A stretch of DNA of 64,000 nucleotides. It comes from Siphonodentalium dalli. Its lineage: Eukaryota > Mollusca > Scaphopoda > Gadilida > Siphonodentaliidae. The notes under the pieces are model-generated. The model had not been told where the DNA came from. It made no database searches and was given only the letters and a program-made list of their open reading frames with translations. This document shows, in pieces, positions 9,203-19,900 of this stretch. The position numbers and the translations under genes were made by a program. The stretch covers positions 227,236,961 to 227,300,960 of the forward strand of contig CP136066.1 of assembly GCA_032622095.1 (NCBI GenBank), written 5' to 3'. How positions within the stretch are numbered: the first letter of the stretch is position 1; each line of letters opens with the position of its first letter.

Positions 9203-10491
9203 CACAGACCAGTGATGGTAGTGATCAGACCAGTGTAGTGAGGAGACAGAACTTTACATTATGTATGTGATGGCAGTGGTCAAACCAGTGTAGTGAGGAG
9301 ACAGAACTTTACATTCTGTATGTGATGGCAGTGGTCAAACCAGTGTAGTGAGGAGACAGTATGTATGTGATGGCAGTGGTCAGACCAGTGTAGCTAAGAG
9401 ACAGAACTTTACAATATGTATGTGACGGCAGTGGTCAGACCAGTGTAGCGGGGAGACAGTACTTTACATTATGTATGTAATGGCAGTGGTCAGACCAGTG
9501 TATGGAGGAGACAGAACTTTACATTTTGTATGTGACGGCAGTGGTCAGACCAGTGTAGTGAGGAGACATAACTTTACATTTTGTATGTGGTGGCAGTGGT
9601 CAGACCAGTGTAGTGAGGAGACATAACTTTACATTATGTGATGGCAGTGGTCAGACCAGTGTAGTGAGGAGACATAACTTTACATTTTGTATGTGATGCT
9701 AGTGGTCAGACCAGTGTATGGAGGAGACAGAACTTTACATTTTGTATGTGACGCAGTGGTCAGACCAGTGTAGTGAGGAGACTAAACTTTACATTCTGTA
9801 TGTGTTGGCAGTGGTCAGACCAGTGTAGTGAGGAGACAGAACTTTACATTATGTATGTGATGGCAGTGGTCAGACCAGTGTATCGAGGAGACATAACTTT
9901 ACATTATGTGATGGCAGTGGTCAGACCAGTGTAGTGAGGAAACATAACTTTACATTGTGTATGTGATGGCAGTGGTCAGACCAGTGTAGCGGGGAGACAG
10001 TACTTTACATTATGTATTTGATGGCAGTGGTCAGACCAGTGTAGTGAGGAGACAGTACTTTACATTATGTATGTAATGGCAGTGGTCAGACCAGTGTAGC
10101 GGGGAGACAGTACTTTACATTATGTATTTGATGGCAGTGGTCAGACCAGTGTAGTGAGGAGACAGTACTTTACATTGTGTATGTAATGGCAGTGGTCAGA
10201 CCAGTGTAGCGGGGGGACAGTACTTTACATTATGTATGTGATGACAGTGGTCAGACCAGTGTAGTGAGGAGACAGTACTTTACATTGTGTATGTGATGGC
10301 AGTGGTCAGACCAGTGTAGCGAGGAGACAGAACTTTACATTCTGTATGTGATGGCAGTGGTCGGACCAGTGTAGAGAGGAGACATAACTTTACATTATGT
10401 ATGTGATGGCAGTGGTCAGACCAGTGTAGTGAGGAGACAGTACTTTACATTATGTATGTAATGGCAGTGGTCAGACCAGTGTAGCGGGGAG
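9203..10491. repeat. 55-bp minisatellite, left part
   Basis: About 23 tandem units built on GGCAGTGGTCAGACCAGTGT, a variable AG(T/C)G(A/G)GGAGACA stretch, and (A/T)ACTTTACATTATGTATGTGAT. The modal unit is 55 bp; some units lack TGTAT and are about 51 bp. The core contains TGGTCAGACCAGTG, an inverted repeat (TGGTC/GACCA). Copies differ by a few substitutions. The array is interrupted at 10492 by a transposon and resumes at 12949. No coding function is indicated. Confidence 0.92.
10484..10491. repeat. Target-site duplication, left (GCGGGGAG)
   Basis: Eight bases of minisatellite sequence directly before the transposon. The same bases recur directly after it with one extra G (12949-12957). An 8-bp duplication is the hallmark of hAT elements. 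Confidence 0.85.
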
Positions 10492-10599
10492 TAGTGATGA
10501 GCCGATAATCGGGAACGACAATCGGAATCGGCCGATTGTGGCCCATCGGATGACAATCGGTACTCGGGTTTGAACATCGGAATTTCCGATTGTCTAAAT

Positions 10600-11342
10600 A
10601 ATAAATAGGTGCTTGTTTTTCTTCAATGAACTGGTTTAAATATGATGATGTTTTGTTGAATAAATGACCTGTAAACATGGGGAAAGTGATCCCAAACACA
10701 AACTTGATATAAAGACATGTCCTCTTCAATACCCCGGCCGTACCTGGGTCTATGTTTGAACAATATATAGCGGGGATCACCGGGAAGCACGTGACACTTT
10801 GTGTTATAGAGTGACGCTGCAAGCATGACGCCGTGATTGCGCATAATCATTAATTATTGGCATACCGGAACAGTCGTTTCAGTCGATTGATTCCATTAGC
10901 ATTATGATGTACACAACGTACATATCATGGGACTCATGTACGACCATAGGTAACTTTATTGTTCGTCAACATGTATGCATACGGATTACAACAGAGCTAT
11001 CTATATAGTACATACAGCGTAACAGGTATAAATTATACTATAGAAACCGAAAGTGCATGTCACGTGACTTTAAATAGTCAAAGACAATGTCATTCCATCC
11101 AGTCAGCCTCGTGTGACGTCACGTATAGGTCACCACCAATGATTATTATGATGACCACGCTGAAATCGAATCGTGTCTGTGAAATTGACATGAACATGGT
11201 GTAACTTGCAACTAGTTCAGTCGGCTCATTTCCTTTGATGTGATGTCTTTGAATTGGGATCAAAGAAAAATGCCGTTTGATGAATTGTTATCAAAAACGA
11301 ACCGTGGACATGTCGTCATGTCATCAAACTTTCAAACAATTT
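10600..11342. other. Interior of the hAT element, unrecognised sequence
   Basis: Single-copy-looking sequence between the left subterminal repeats and the inverted 16-bp arms. Minus-strand frames of 125 and 75 codons (10445-10822, 10623-10850) overlap in different frames, and the first crosses the transposon end, so neither is a credible gene. Confidence 0.5.
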
Positions 11343-11379
11343 GTTATGGAATAGCCTAAAATACAGGTTACGTAGCGTT

Positions 11380-11630
11380 TTTCCGAAGACCCATAACTCC
11401 GAAGGTCCGATTCTCCGAAGGTCAGATTCTCCGACGCCCCGATTCTCCGAAAGCCCATAACTCCGAAGTCCCGATTCTCCGAAATCCCATAACTCCGAAG
11501 ACCCATAACTCCGAAAGCCCATAACTCCGAAGGCCTATAACTCCGAACGCCCATAACTCCGAAGGTCTATAACTCCGAAGGGCCGATTCTCCGAAGGTCC
11601 GATTCTCCGAAGGTCCGGTTCTCCGAAGAT
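11380..11630. repeat. 16-bp minisatellite, left inverted arm
   Basis: About 15-16 tandem units of 16 bp in two interleaved variants, CCCATAACTCCGAAGG and TCCGATTCTCCGAAGG. The same repeat lies in opposite orientation at 12341-12660. Mixed variant order shows the arm grew by duplication of unit blocks. Confidence 0.85.
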
Positions 11631-11663
11631 CATGTTTTATTGCTTATTAAATAGTGTACAGTC

Positions 11664-11953
11664 CAGTGGCGGGGTCAATGTGGCCCTAGGGAAGACCGCC
11701 CCCAAAAAACATGTCAAATGTCATGTAAACGTCAGGAAATCCCTCCTAGGCATTCAAATATTCACAGTGTTCCTGCCCAGGGGAGCCCCCGGACCAACGA
11801 TTTGGGGCGACCCCTCCCATGTATGCGCTCCCCCAAATCAGGCCTTCGTGATATGCTTTCGGCATATCATATGCATGATATATCCCCCCACATATCCCCC
11901 ACATATGCTAATTAATGTGCACCCCCTAAATGGGAACCCTGGCGCCGCCACTG
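11664..11953. mobile_element. Small hAT-like MITE, CAGTGGCG ends (first)
   Basis: Begins CAGTGGCGGGGTC and ends in GGCGCCGCCACTG, so both termini carry CAGTGGCGG in inverted orientation. CAGTGGCGG is a common hAT-type terminal sequence. No matching 8-bp duplication was found at this pair of ends. The 149-codon plus-strand frame over it (11632-12081) is not recognised. Confidence 0.5.
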
Positions 11954-12104
11954 CTGTGCACCGGGTATATTATAACGAAACGCTGCAAGAATGTCAGAGT
12001 AGCCTAACATGCACAGGGGCGACAAGTTCTTCCCCGTTCACCCCTGTACATTTTACTCTGGCATCTCATGGGCCAACGTAACGTTATAGTATCTGGTGTA
12101 TAGT

Positions 12105-12297
12105 CAGTGGCGGGCCAGGATTCCCATTTAGGTGGGGCAGTAGGAAAGGTTTGAATATTTTGATGCCCCATGAACGATTTCCGGGCGTTTACATGACATT
12201 GGACATGTTTTGGTAGGGGCCCATATTGTCTGAAATAGCAAGTAGAGGTTTAATGGGGGGCAGTGGGAATTTTGGGACCCCTTGGCTTCGCCACTGG
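12105..12297. mobile_element. Small hAT-like MITE, CAGTGGCG ends (second)
   Basis: Begins CAGTGGCGGGCCAGGATTCC and ends in GGCTTCGCCACTG, again inverted CAGTGGCG termini. Its first 28 bp also resemble the complement of the first element's right end (shared CCATTTAGG and CCAGG). The two elements may therefore be the ends of one structure and not separate insertions. Confidence 0.45.
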
Positions 12298-12340
12298 ACT
12301 GTACACTATTTAGTAAATGATAATACCCCGATAAAACAAA

Positions 12341-12660
12341 ATCTTCGGAGAATCGGACCTTCGGAGAATCGGACCTTCGGAGTTATGGGCTGTCGGAGAA
12401 TCGGGCCTTCGGAGTTATAGGTCTTTGGAGAATCGGCCCTTCGGAGTTATATGTCTTCGGAGTTATAGGTCTTCGGAGAATCGGCCCTTCGGAGTTATGG
12501 GCTTTCGGAGAATAGGATCTTCGGAGTTATGGGCCGTCGGAGAATCGGGTCTTCGGAGTTATGGGCTGTCGGAGAATCGGGTTTTCGGAGTTGTGGGCCG
12601 TCGGAGAATCGGGTCTTCGGAGTTGTGGGCCTTCGTAGTAATAGGTCTTCGGAAAACCGG
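12341..12660. repeat. 16-bp minisatellite, right inverted arm
   Basis: About 20 tandem units that are the reverse complement of the left arm, for example CTTCGGAGAATCGGACCTTC and CTTCGGAGTTATGGGC. The unequal arm lengths (about 250 and 320 bp) show independent expansion or contraction after the inverted structure formed. Confidence 0.85.
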
Positions 12661-12948
12661 TCTGACACCAAAATACATGGGTAAGTTGCCTGTATTCGAT
12701 CACAAGTCCGCCCATGCCCACCTACATGTATATACTTACCCAAACATATACTTATGTATACTGTGTACTGGCATATTATTTCGTTTGTTGCTTGCTTCTA
12801 TAATTCTAAGTATTATATAACACATATATAACATATATGCTGCTATAATTATTGAAATAATCGGAATCGGCACCTGAATCGGCCGATTGTGATCTCAAAT
12901 AATCGGGCAATCGGCGCAAGGCTCTATTTGACAATCGGCTCATCACTA

Positions 12949-13887
12949 GCGGGGGAGACAGTACTTTACATTATGTATGATGGCAGTGGTCAGACCAGTG
13001 TAGCGAGGAGACAGTACTTTACATTATGTATGTGATGGCAGTGGTCAGACCATTTGTAGCGAGGAGACAGTACTCTTACATTATGTATGATGGCAGTGGT
13101 CAGACCAGTGTAGCGAGGAGACAGTACTTTACATTATGTATGTGATGGCAGTGGTCAGACCATTGGAGCGAGGAGACAGTACTTTACATTATGTATGATG
13201 GCAAGTGGTCAGACCAGTGTAGCGAGGAGACAGTACTTTTACATTATGTATGACAGTGGTCAGACCAGTGTAGCGAGGAGACAGAACTTTTACATTATGC
13301 TATGTGATGGCAGTGGTCAGACCAGTGTAGCGAGGAGACAGTACTTTACATTATGTATGATGGCAGTGGTCAGACCAGTGTAGCGAGGAGACAGAACTTT
13401 TACATTATGTATGTGATGGCAGTGGTCAGACCCAGTGTAGTGAGGAGGACAGTACTTTACATTATGTATGTGATGGGCAGTGGTCAGACCAGTGTAGGTG
13501 AGGAGAGACAGTACTTTACATTATGTATGACCGGCAGTGGTCAGGACCAGTGTAGTAGTGAGGAGACAGTACTTTACATTATGTATGATGGCAGTGGTCA
13601 GACCAGTGTAGCGAGGAGACAGAACTTTACATTATGTATGTGATGGCAGTGCGTCAGACCAGTGTAGCGAGGAGGAGACAGTACTTTACATTATGTATGA
13701 TGACAGAGTGGTCAGACCATTGTAGCGGGGAGACAGTACTTTACATTATGTATGATGACAGTGGTCAGACCAGTGTAGCGAGGAGACATAACTTTACATT
13801 CTGTATGTGATGGCAGTGGTCAGACCAGTGTAGTGAGGAGACAGAACTTTACATTATGTATGTGATGGCAGTGATCAGACCAGTGTA
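12949..13887. repeat. 55-bp minisatellite, right part, indel-rich
   Basis: About 17 further units of the same repeat, starting with the right target duplication. Unlike the left part, units from about 13040 to 13710 carry many small insertions of 1-4 bases (for example CATTTGTAG, TACTCTTACATT, GACCCAGTG, GAGGAGGACAG, GTAGTAGTGAGG). The array runs into the N gap. Confidence 0.9.
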
Positions 13888-13987
13888 NNNNNNNNNNNNN
13901 NNNNNNNNNNNNNNNNNNNNNNNNNNNNNNNNNNNNNNNNNNNNNNNNNNNNNNNNNNNNNNNNNNNNNNNNNNNNNNNNNNNNNNN
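13888..13987. other. Assembly gap (100 N)
   Basis: Exactly 100 unknown bases, a conventional length for a gap of unknown size. The junction between the 55-bp minisatellite and the 36-bp satellite lies inside it. Confidence 0.98.
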
Positions 13988-16900
13988 AGATTTTATCGTG
14001 TGGGTGGGCGGACATAAGTCAGAGTATCTTATTATGTGGGTGGGCGGACATAAGTCAGAGTATCTTATCGTGTGGGTGGGCGGACATAAGTCAGAGTATC
14101 TTATCGTGTGGGTTGGCGGATATAAGTCAGAGTATCTTATTGTGTGGGTGGGGCGGACATAAGTCAAAGTATCTTATTGTGTGGGTTGGCGGATATAAGT
14201 CAGAGTATCTTATTGTGTGGGTGGGCGGACATAAGTCAGAGTATCTTATTGTGTGGGTTGGCGGACATAAGTCAGAGTATCTTATTGTGTGGGTTGGCGG
14301 ACATAAGTTAGAGTATCTTATTGTGTGGGTTGGCGGACATAAGTCAAAGTATCTTATCGTGTGGGTGGGCGGACATAAGTCAGAGTATCTTACTGTGTGG
14401 GTTGGCGGACATAAGTCAGAGTATCTTATTGTGTGGGTTGGCGGACATAAGTCAGAGTATCTTACTGTGTGGGTTGGCGGACATAAGTCAGAGTATCTTA
14501 TCGTGTGGGTTGGCGGACATAAGTCAAAGTATCTTATTGTGTGGGTGAGCGGACATAAGTCAAAGTATCTTATTGTGTGGGTGAGCGGACATAAGTCAGA
14601 GTATCTTATTGTGTGGGTGAGCGGACATAAGTCAGAGTATCTTATTGTGTGGGTGGGCGGACATAAGTCAAAGTATCTTATTGTGTGGGTGGCGGACATA
14701 AGTCAAAGTATCTTATTGTGTGGGTTGGCGGACATAAGTCAGAGTATCTTATTGTGTGGGTGGGGCGGACATAAGTCAAAGTATCTTATTGTGGTGGGTG
14801 GGCGGACATAAGTCAGAGTATCTTATTGTGTGGGTGGGCGGACATAAGTCAGAGTATCTTATCGTGTGGGTTGGCGGACATAAGTCAGAGTATCTTATCG
14901 TGTGGGTTGGCGGACATAAGTCAGAGTATCTTATTGTGTGGGTGGGCGGACATAAGTCAGAGTATCTTATTGTGAGGGTTGGCGGACATAAGTCAGAGTA
15001 TCTTATTGTGTGGGTTGGCGGACATAAGTCAGAGTATCTTATCGTGTGGGTGAGCGGACATAAGTCAAAGTATCTTATTGTGTGGGTGAGCGGACATAAG
15101 TCAGAGTATCTTATTGTGTGGGTGGGCGGACATAAGTCAGAGTATCTTATTGTGTGGGTGAGCGGACATAAGTCAGAGTATCTTATTGTGTGGGTGGGCG
15201 GACATAAGTCAGAGTATCTTATTGTGTGGGTGGGCGGACATAAGTCAGAGTATCTTATTGTGTGGGTTGGCGGACATAAGTCAGAGTATCTTATTGTGTG
15301 GGTTGGCGGACATAAGTCAGAGTATCTTATTGTGTGGGTTGGCGGACATAAGTCAGAGTATCTTATCGTGTGGGTTGGCGGACATAAGTCAGAGTATCTT
15401 ATCGTGTGGGTGGGCGGACATAAGTCAGAGTATCTTATTGTGTGGGTTGGCGGACATAAGTCAGAGTATCTTATCGTGTGGGTTGGCGGACATAAGTCAG
15501 AGTATCTTATCGTGTGGGTTGGCGGACATAAGTCAAAGTATCTTATTGTGTGGGTTGGCGGACATAAGTCAGAGTATCTTATTGTGTGGGTTGGCGGACA
15601 TAAGTCAGAGTATCTTATCGTGTGGGTAGGCGGACATAAGTCAGAGTATCTTATTGTGTGGGTTGGCGGACATAAGTCAGAGTATCTTATTGTGTGGGTT
15701 GGCGGACATAAGTCAGAGTATATTATCGTGTGGGTTGGCGGACATAAGTCAAAGTATCTTATTGTGTGGGTTGGCGGACATAAGTCAGAGTATCTTATTG
15801 TGTGGGTGGGCGGACATAAGTCAGAGTATCTTATTGTGTGGGTGGGCGGACATAAGTCAGAGTATCTTATCGTGTGGGTGGGCGGACATAAGTCAGAGTA
15901 TCTTATCGTGTGGGTTGGCGGACATAAGTCAAAGTATCTTATTGTGTGGGTTGGCGGACATAAGTCAGAGTATCTTATTGTGTGGGTTGGCGGACATAAG
16001 TCAGAGTATCTTATTGTGTGGGTTGGCGGACATAAGTCAAAGTATCTTATTGTGTGGGTTGGCGGACATAAGTCAAAGTATCTTATCGTGTGGGTTGGCG
16101 GACATAAGTCAGAGTATCTTATCGTGTGGGTTGGCGGACATAAGTCAAAGTATCTTATCGTGTGGGTTGGCGGACATAAGTCAGAGTATCTTATCGTGTG
16201 GGTGAGTGGACATAAGTCAGAGTATCTTATCGTGTGGGTGGGCGGACATAAGTCAGAGTATCTTATCGTGTGGGTTGGCGGACATAAGTCAGAGTATCTT
16301 ATTGTGTGGGTGAGCGGACATAAGTCAGAGTATCTTATTGTGTGGGTGGGCGGACATAAGTCAGAGTATCTTATTGTGTGGGTGTGCGGACATAAGTCAG
16401 AGTATCTTATTGTGTGGGTGTGCGGACATAAGTCAAAGTATCTTATCGTGTGGGTTGGCGGACATAAGTCAAAGTATCTTATTGTGTGGGTGGGCGGACA
16501 TAAGTCAGAGTATCTTATTGTGTGGGTTGGCGGACATAAGTCAGAGTATCTTATTGTGTGGGTTGGCGGACATAAGTCAAAGTATCTTATTGTGTGGGTT
16601 GGCGGACATAAGTCAAAGTATCTTATCGTGTGGGTTGGCGGACATAAGTCAGAGTATCTTATTGTGTGGGTGGGCGGACATAAGTCAGAGTATCTTATTG
16701 TGTGGGTTGGCGGACATAAGTTAGAGTATCTTATTGTGTGGGTTGGCGGACATAAGTTAGAGTATCTTATTGTGTGGGTTGGCGGTCATAAGTCAGAGTA
16801 TCTTACTGTGTGGGTTGGCGGACATAAGTCAGAGTATCTTATTGTGTGGGTGGGCGGACATAAGTCAGAGTATCTTATCGTGTGGGTTGGCGGACATAAG

Positions 16901-19900
16901 TTAGAGTATCTTATTGTGTGGGTTGGCGGACATAAGTCAGAGTATCTTATCGTGTGGGTTGGCGGACATAAGTCAGAGTATCTTATCGTGTGGGTGGGCG
17001 GACATAAGTCAGAGTATCTTATCGTGTGGGTGGGCGGACATAAGTCAGAGTATCTTATCGTGTGGGTGGGCGGACATATGTCAGAGTATCTTATTGTGTG
17101 GGTTGGCGGACATAAGTTAGAGTATCTTATCGTGTGGGTGAGCGGACATAAGTCAGAGTATCTTATCGTGTGGGTGGGCGGACATAAGTCAGAGTATCTT
17201 ATTGTGTGGGTTGGCGGACATAAGTTAGAGTATCTTATCGTGTGGGTGGGCGGACATAAGTCATAGTATCTTATCGTGTGGGTTGGCGGACATAAGTCAG
17301 AGTATCTTATTGTGTGGGTTGGCGGACATAAGTGAGAGTATCTTATCGTGTGGGTTGGCGGACATAAGTCAAAGTATCTTATTGTGTGGGTTGGCGGACA
17401 TAAGTGAGAGTATCTTATCGTGTGGGTTGGCGGACATAAGTCAAAGTATCTTATTATGTGGGTTGGCGGACATAAGTCAGAGTATCTTATCGTGTGGGTT
17501 GGCGGACATAAGTCAAAGTATCTTATTGTGTGGGTTGGCGGATATAAGTCAGAGTATCTTATCGTGTGGGTGGGCGGACATAAGTCAGAGTATCTTATTA
17601 TGTGGGTTGGCGGACATAAGTCAGAGTATCTTATTGTGTGGGTGGGCGGACATAAGTCAAAGTATCTTATCGTGTGGGTGGGCGGACATAAGTCAGAGTA
17701 TCTTATCGTGTGGGTGGGCGGACATAAGTCAAAGTATCTTATCGTGTGGGTGGACGGACATAAGTCAAAGTATCTTATCGTGTGGGTGGGCGGACATAAG
17801 TCAAAGTATCTTATCGTGTGGGTGAGCGGACATAAGTCAGAGTATCTTATCGTGTGGGTGGGCGGACATAAGTCAAAGTATCTTATTGTGTGGGTTGGCG
17901 GACATAAGTCAAAGTATCTTATTGTGTGGGTTGGCGGACATAAGTCAGAGTATCTTATCGTGTGGGTTGGCGGTCATAAGTCAGAGTATCTTATCGTGTG
18001 GGTGGGCGGACATAAGTCAGAGTATCTTATTGTGTGGGTGGGCGGACATAAGTCAGAGTATCTTATTGTGTGGGTGGGCGGACATAAGTCAGAGTATCTT
18101 ATTGTGTGGGTTGGCGGACATAAGTCAGAGTATCTTATTGTGTGGGTGGGCGGACATAAGTCAGAGTATCTTATTGTGTGGGTTGGCGGACATAAGTCAG
18201 AGTATCTTATTGTGTGGGTTGGCGGACATAAGTCAGAGTATCTTATTGTGTGGGTTGGCGGACATAAGTCAAAGTATCTTATTGTGTGGGTTGGCGGACA
18301 TAAGTCAGAGTATCTTATTGTGTGGGTTGGCGGACATAAGTCAGAGTATCTTATCGTGTGGGTTGGCGGACATAAGTCAGAGTATCTTATTGTGTGGGTT
18401 GGCGGACATAAGTCAGAGTATCTTATTGTGTGGGTTGGCGGACATAAGTCAGAGTATCTTATCGTGTGGGTGGGCGGACATAAGTCAGAGTATCTTATTG
18501 TGTGGGTTGGCGGACATAAGTGAGAGTATCTTATCGTGTGGGTTGGCGGACATAAGTGAGAGTATCTTATCGTGTGGGTGGGCGGACATAAGTCAGAGTA
18601 TCTTATCGTGTGGGTGGGCGGATATAAGTCAGAGTATCTTATCGTGTGGGTGGGCGGACATAAGTCAGAGTATCTTATCAGTGTGGGTGGGCGGACATAA
18701 GTCAAAGTATCTTATCGTGTGGGTGGGCGGACATAAGTCAAAGTATCTTATCGTGTGGGTTGGCGGACATAAGTCAAAGTATCTTATTGTGTGGGTTGGC
18801 GGACATAAGTCAGAGTATCTAATCGTGTGGGTTGGCGGACATAAGTCAAAGTATCTTATTGTGTGGGTTGGCGGACATAAGTCAGAGTATCTTATCGTGT
18901 GGGTTGGCGGACATAAGTCAGAGTATCTTATTGTGTGGGTTGGCGGACATAAGTCAGAGTATCTAATCGTGTGGGTTGGCGGACATAAGTCAAAGTATCT
19001 TATCGTGTGGGTTGGCGGACATAAGTCAGAGTATCTAATTGTGTGGGTTGGCGGACATAAGTCAGAGTATCTTATCGTGTGGGTTGGCGGACATAAGTCA
19101 GAGTATCTTATTGTGTGGGTTGGCGGACATAAGTCAGAGTATCTTATTGTGTGGGTTGGCGGACATAAGTCAGAGTATCTTATTGTGTGGGTTGGCGGAC
19201 ATAAGTCAGAGTATCTTATTGTGTGGGTGGGCGGACATAAGTCAGAGTATCTTATCGTGTGGGTTGGCGGACATAAGTCAGAGTATCTTATCGTGTGGGT
19301 GGGCGGACATAAGTCAGAGTATCTTATTGTGTGGGTGGGCGGACATAAGTCAGAGTATCTTATTGTGTGGGTGGGCGGACATAAGTCAAAGTATCTTATC
19401 GTGTGGGTTGGCGGACATAAGTCAGAGTATCTTATCGTGTGGGTTGGCGGACATAAGTCAGAGTATCTTATCGTGTGGGTGGGCGGACATAAGTCAGAGT
19501 ATCTTATCGTGTGGGTTGGCGGACATAAGTCAGAGTATCTTATTGTGTGGGTGGGCGGACATAAGTCAGAGTATCTTATTGTGTGGGTGAGCGGACATAA
19601 GTCAAAGTATCTTATTGTGTGGGTTGGCGGACATAAGTCAAAGTATCTTATCGTGTGGGTTGGCGGATATAAGTCAAAGTATCTTATTGTGTGGGTTGGC
19701 GGACATAAGTCAAAGTATCTTATTGTGTGGGTTGGCGGACATAAGTCAGAGTATCTTATCGTGTGGGTTGGCGGACATAAGTCAGAGTATCTTATCGTGT
19801 GGGTTGGCGGACATAAGTCAGAGTATCTTATCGTGTGGGTTGGCGGACATAAGTCAGAGTATCTTATCGTGTGGGTGGGCGGACATAAGTCAGAGTATCT

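Larger units (their letters stand above)
11343..12690. mobile_element. Fold-back-like nested element with minisatellite arms
   Basis: Inverted symmetry surrounds a central region. Outer pieces contain AATACAGGTTACG on the left and a diverged complement near 12688 on the right. Then come the two 16-bp arms. Then AAATAGTGTACAGTCCAGTG (about 11650) pairs with its complement at 12290-12311. Long inverted repeats made of short tandem units are the defining structure of Foldback-type elements. Exact outer borders and a target duplication were not identified, so this could also be an inverted rearrangement inside the hAT element. Confidence 0.55.
10492..12948. mobile_element. Non-autonomous hAT-type DNA transposon, 2,457 bp, inserted in the minisatellite
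   Basis: The terminal inverted repeats are TAGTGATGAGCCGAT at the left (10492-10506) and its exact complement at the right (12934-12948). Both subterminal regions carry many AATCGG/CCGATT motifs (10507-10600 and 12855-12935), as expected of transposase-binding repeats in hAT elements. The flanks are an 8-bp duplication, GCGGGGAG, taken from the 55-bp unit. Removing the element and one duplication restores an ordinary unit. No frame longer than about 150 codons occurs and none resembles a hAT transposase, so mobilisation would need a transposase elsewhere. The interior holds a further inverted structure (about 11343-12690). Confidence 0.88.

Noticed and set aside
10445-10822. 125-codon minus frame as a hAT transposase fragment
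   Set aside because: It crosses the transposon end into the minisatellite and shows no transposase motif.
11632-12081. 149-codon plus frame as a gene
   Set aside because: It spans MITE-like inverted ends and has low-complexity Pro-rich stretches, with no recognised domain.
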